This document shows, in pieces, positions 15,087 through 15,164 of a stretch of DNA of 15,164 nucleotides. The notes beneath the pieces are model-generated. The model was given only the letters and a program-made list of their open reading frames with translations, made no database searches and was not told where the DNA came from. The translations under genes and the position numbers were made by a program. Source of the stretch: DAOUMU01 sp034409055 (lineage in GTDB: Bacteria; Chloroflexota; Anaerolineae; 4572-78; J111); assembly GCA_034409055.1 (NCBI GenBank), contig DAOUMU010000289.1, forward strand, positions 1-15,164. Direction: 5' to 3'. The stretch's first letter is position 1, and every line of letters begins with the position of its first letter.

Positions 15087-15164
15087 CAATTCAGCCTAAT
15101 GGGGCTTGGCAAAATGCCAGTCAGCCATAAGATTCCTGTTTCTCTGGAGGAAACTGCCCAGAGA
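15045..15164 (+). mobile_element. Putative left end of an insertion that cuts the kinase gene
   Basis: Kinase similarity ends abruptly at 15045-15047. The new sequence includes TTCATAACAACC (15052-15063), which resembles the two-box repeat end at 6090 (TTCATAGAACC) and is followed in both by TTGAC. An ORF opens inside it at 15099. This fits an insertion element whose body lies beyond the window. A deletion or rearrangement junction is the alternative. Confidence 0.45.
15099..15164 (+). CDS. Partial ORF at right edge, possibly transposase start
   Basis: Twenty-two codons run to the window end with no stop, starting MGLGKMPVSHKIPVSLEE. A second in-frame ATG lies at 15114. There is no strong ribosome site. 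The opening (basic, then SLEE) is loosely like the N-terminus of IS630-type transposases, but too little is visible to name it. Its place right after the broken kinase supports a mobile-element gene. Confidence 0.3.
   Translation, partial: MGLGKMPVSHKIPVSLEETAQR

Overview
The window looks like chromosomal sequence from a Chloroflexota-type bacterium (Anaerolineae or a relative), probably from a metagenome. This is inferred from style: exported proteins with Thr/Pro 'PTATPTATP' linkers, large beta-propeller lipoproteins, an LGFP-like C-terminal module, propeller-sensor histidine kinases, and many small palindromic repeats between genes. No rRNA, tRNA or CRISPR array was seen.

Left part (1-6068). 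A small ferredoxin-type iron-sulfur protein on the minus strand is divergent from a Crp/Fnr-family regulator. The gap between them holds a Crp-type operator (530-545). It lies exactly 32 bp, centre to centre, from a minus-strand -10 box, which is class II activator geometry, so the regulator probably switches on the ferredoxin gene. A near-consensus sigma70-type promoter (570-598) reads toward the regulator, whose 5' leader carries a strong hairpin and a perfect 26-bp palindrome. The regulator's stop codon overlaps the start of a 1535-residue lipoprotein. That protein has an N-terminal propeller region, 12 Asp-box repeats and a C-terminal LGFP-like module.

Middle (6069-6861). This gene-poor stretch is full of repeats. 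A 39-bp two-box sequence (TTCATAGAAC, then AAAAAGYAACYTCCG) occurs three times: at 6090, at 6331 and inverted at 6689-6727. This outlines a possible MITE-like element. Inside it is a relic of a sensor-kinase signal peptide, 45/51 identical in DNA to the start of the gene at 11703.

Right part (6862-15164). Two neighbouring exported proteins share a tandem DUF1566 (Lcl_C-like) module with tracts of identical DNA. One is fused to an arylsulfotransferase-like domain; the other is a lipoprotein. A hairpin and an extended -10 promoter separate them from a hybrid-type propeller sensor kinase (14 Reg_prop blades, Y_Y_Y, TM, PAS, HisKA). This kinase is cut off just after the N box of its ATPase domain, at about 15045. 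Foreign-looking sequence follows, with a short ORF that runs off the window and may belong to a mobile element. Broken sensor genes therefore lie on both sides of the DUF1566 pair.

The genes read together as a surface and environment-sensing region: redox-type regulation of a ferredoxin, large surface lipoproteins, and a periplasmic ligand sensor that has been inactivated. Functional links between these parts are inference.
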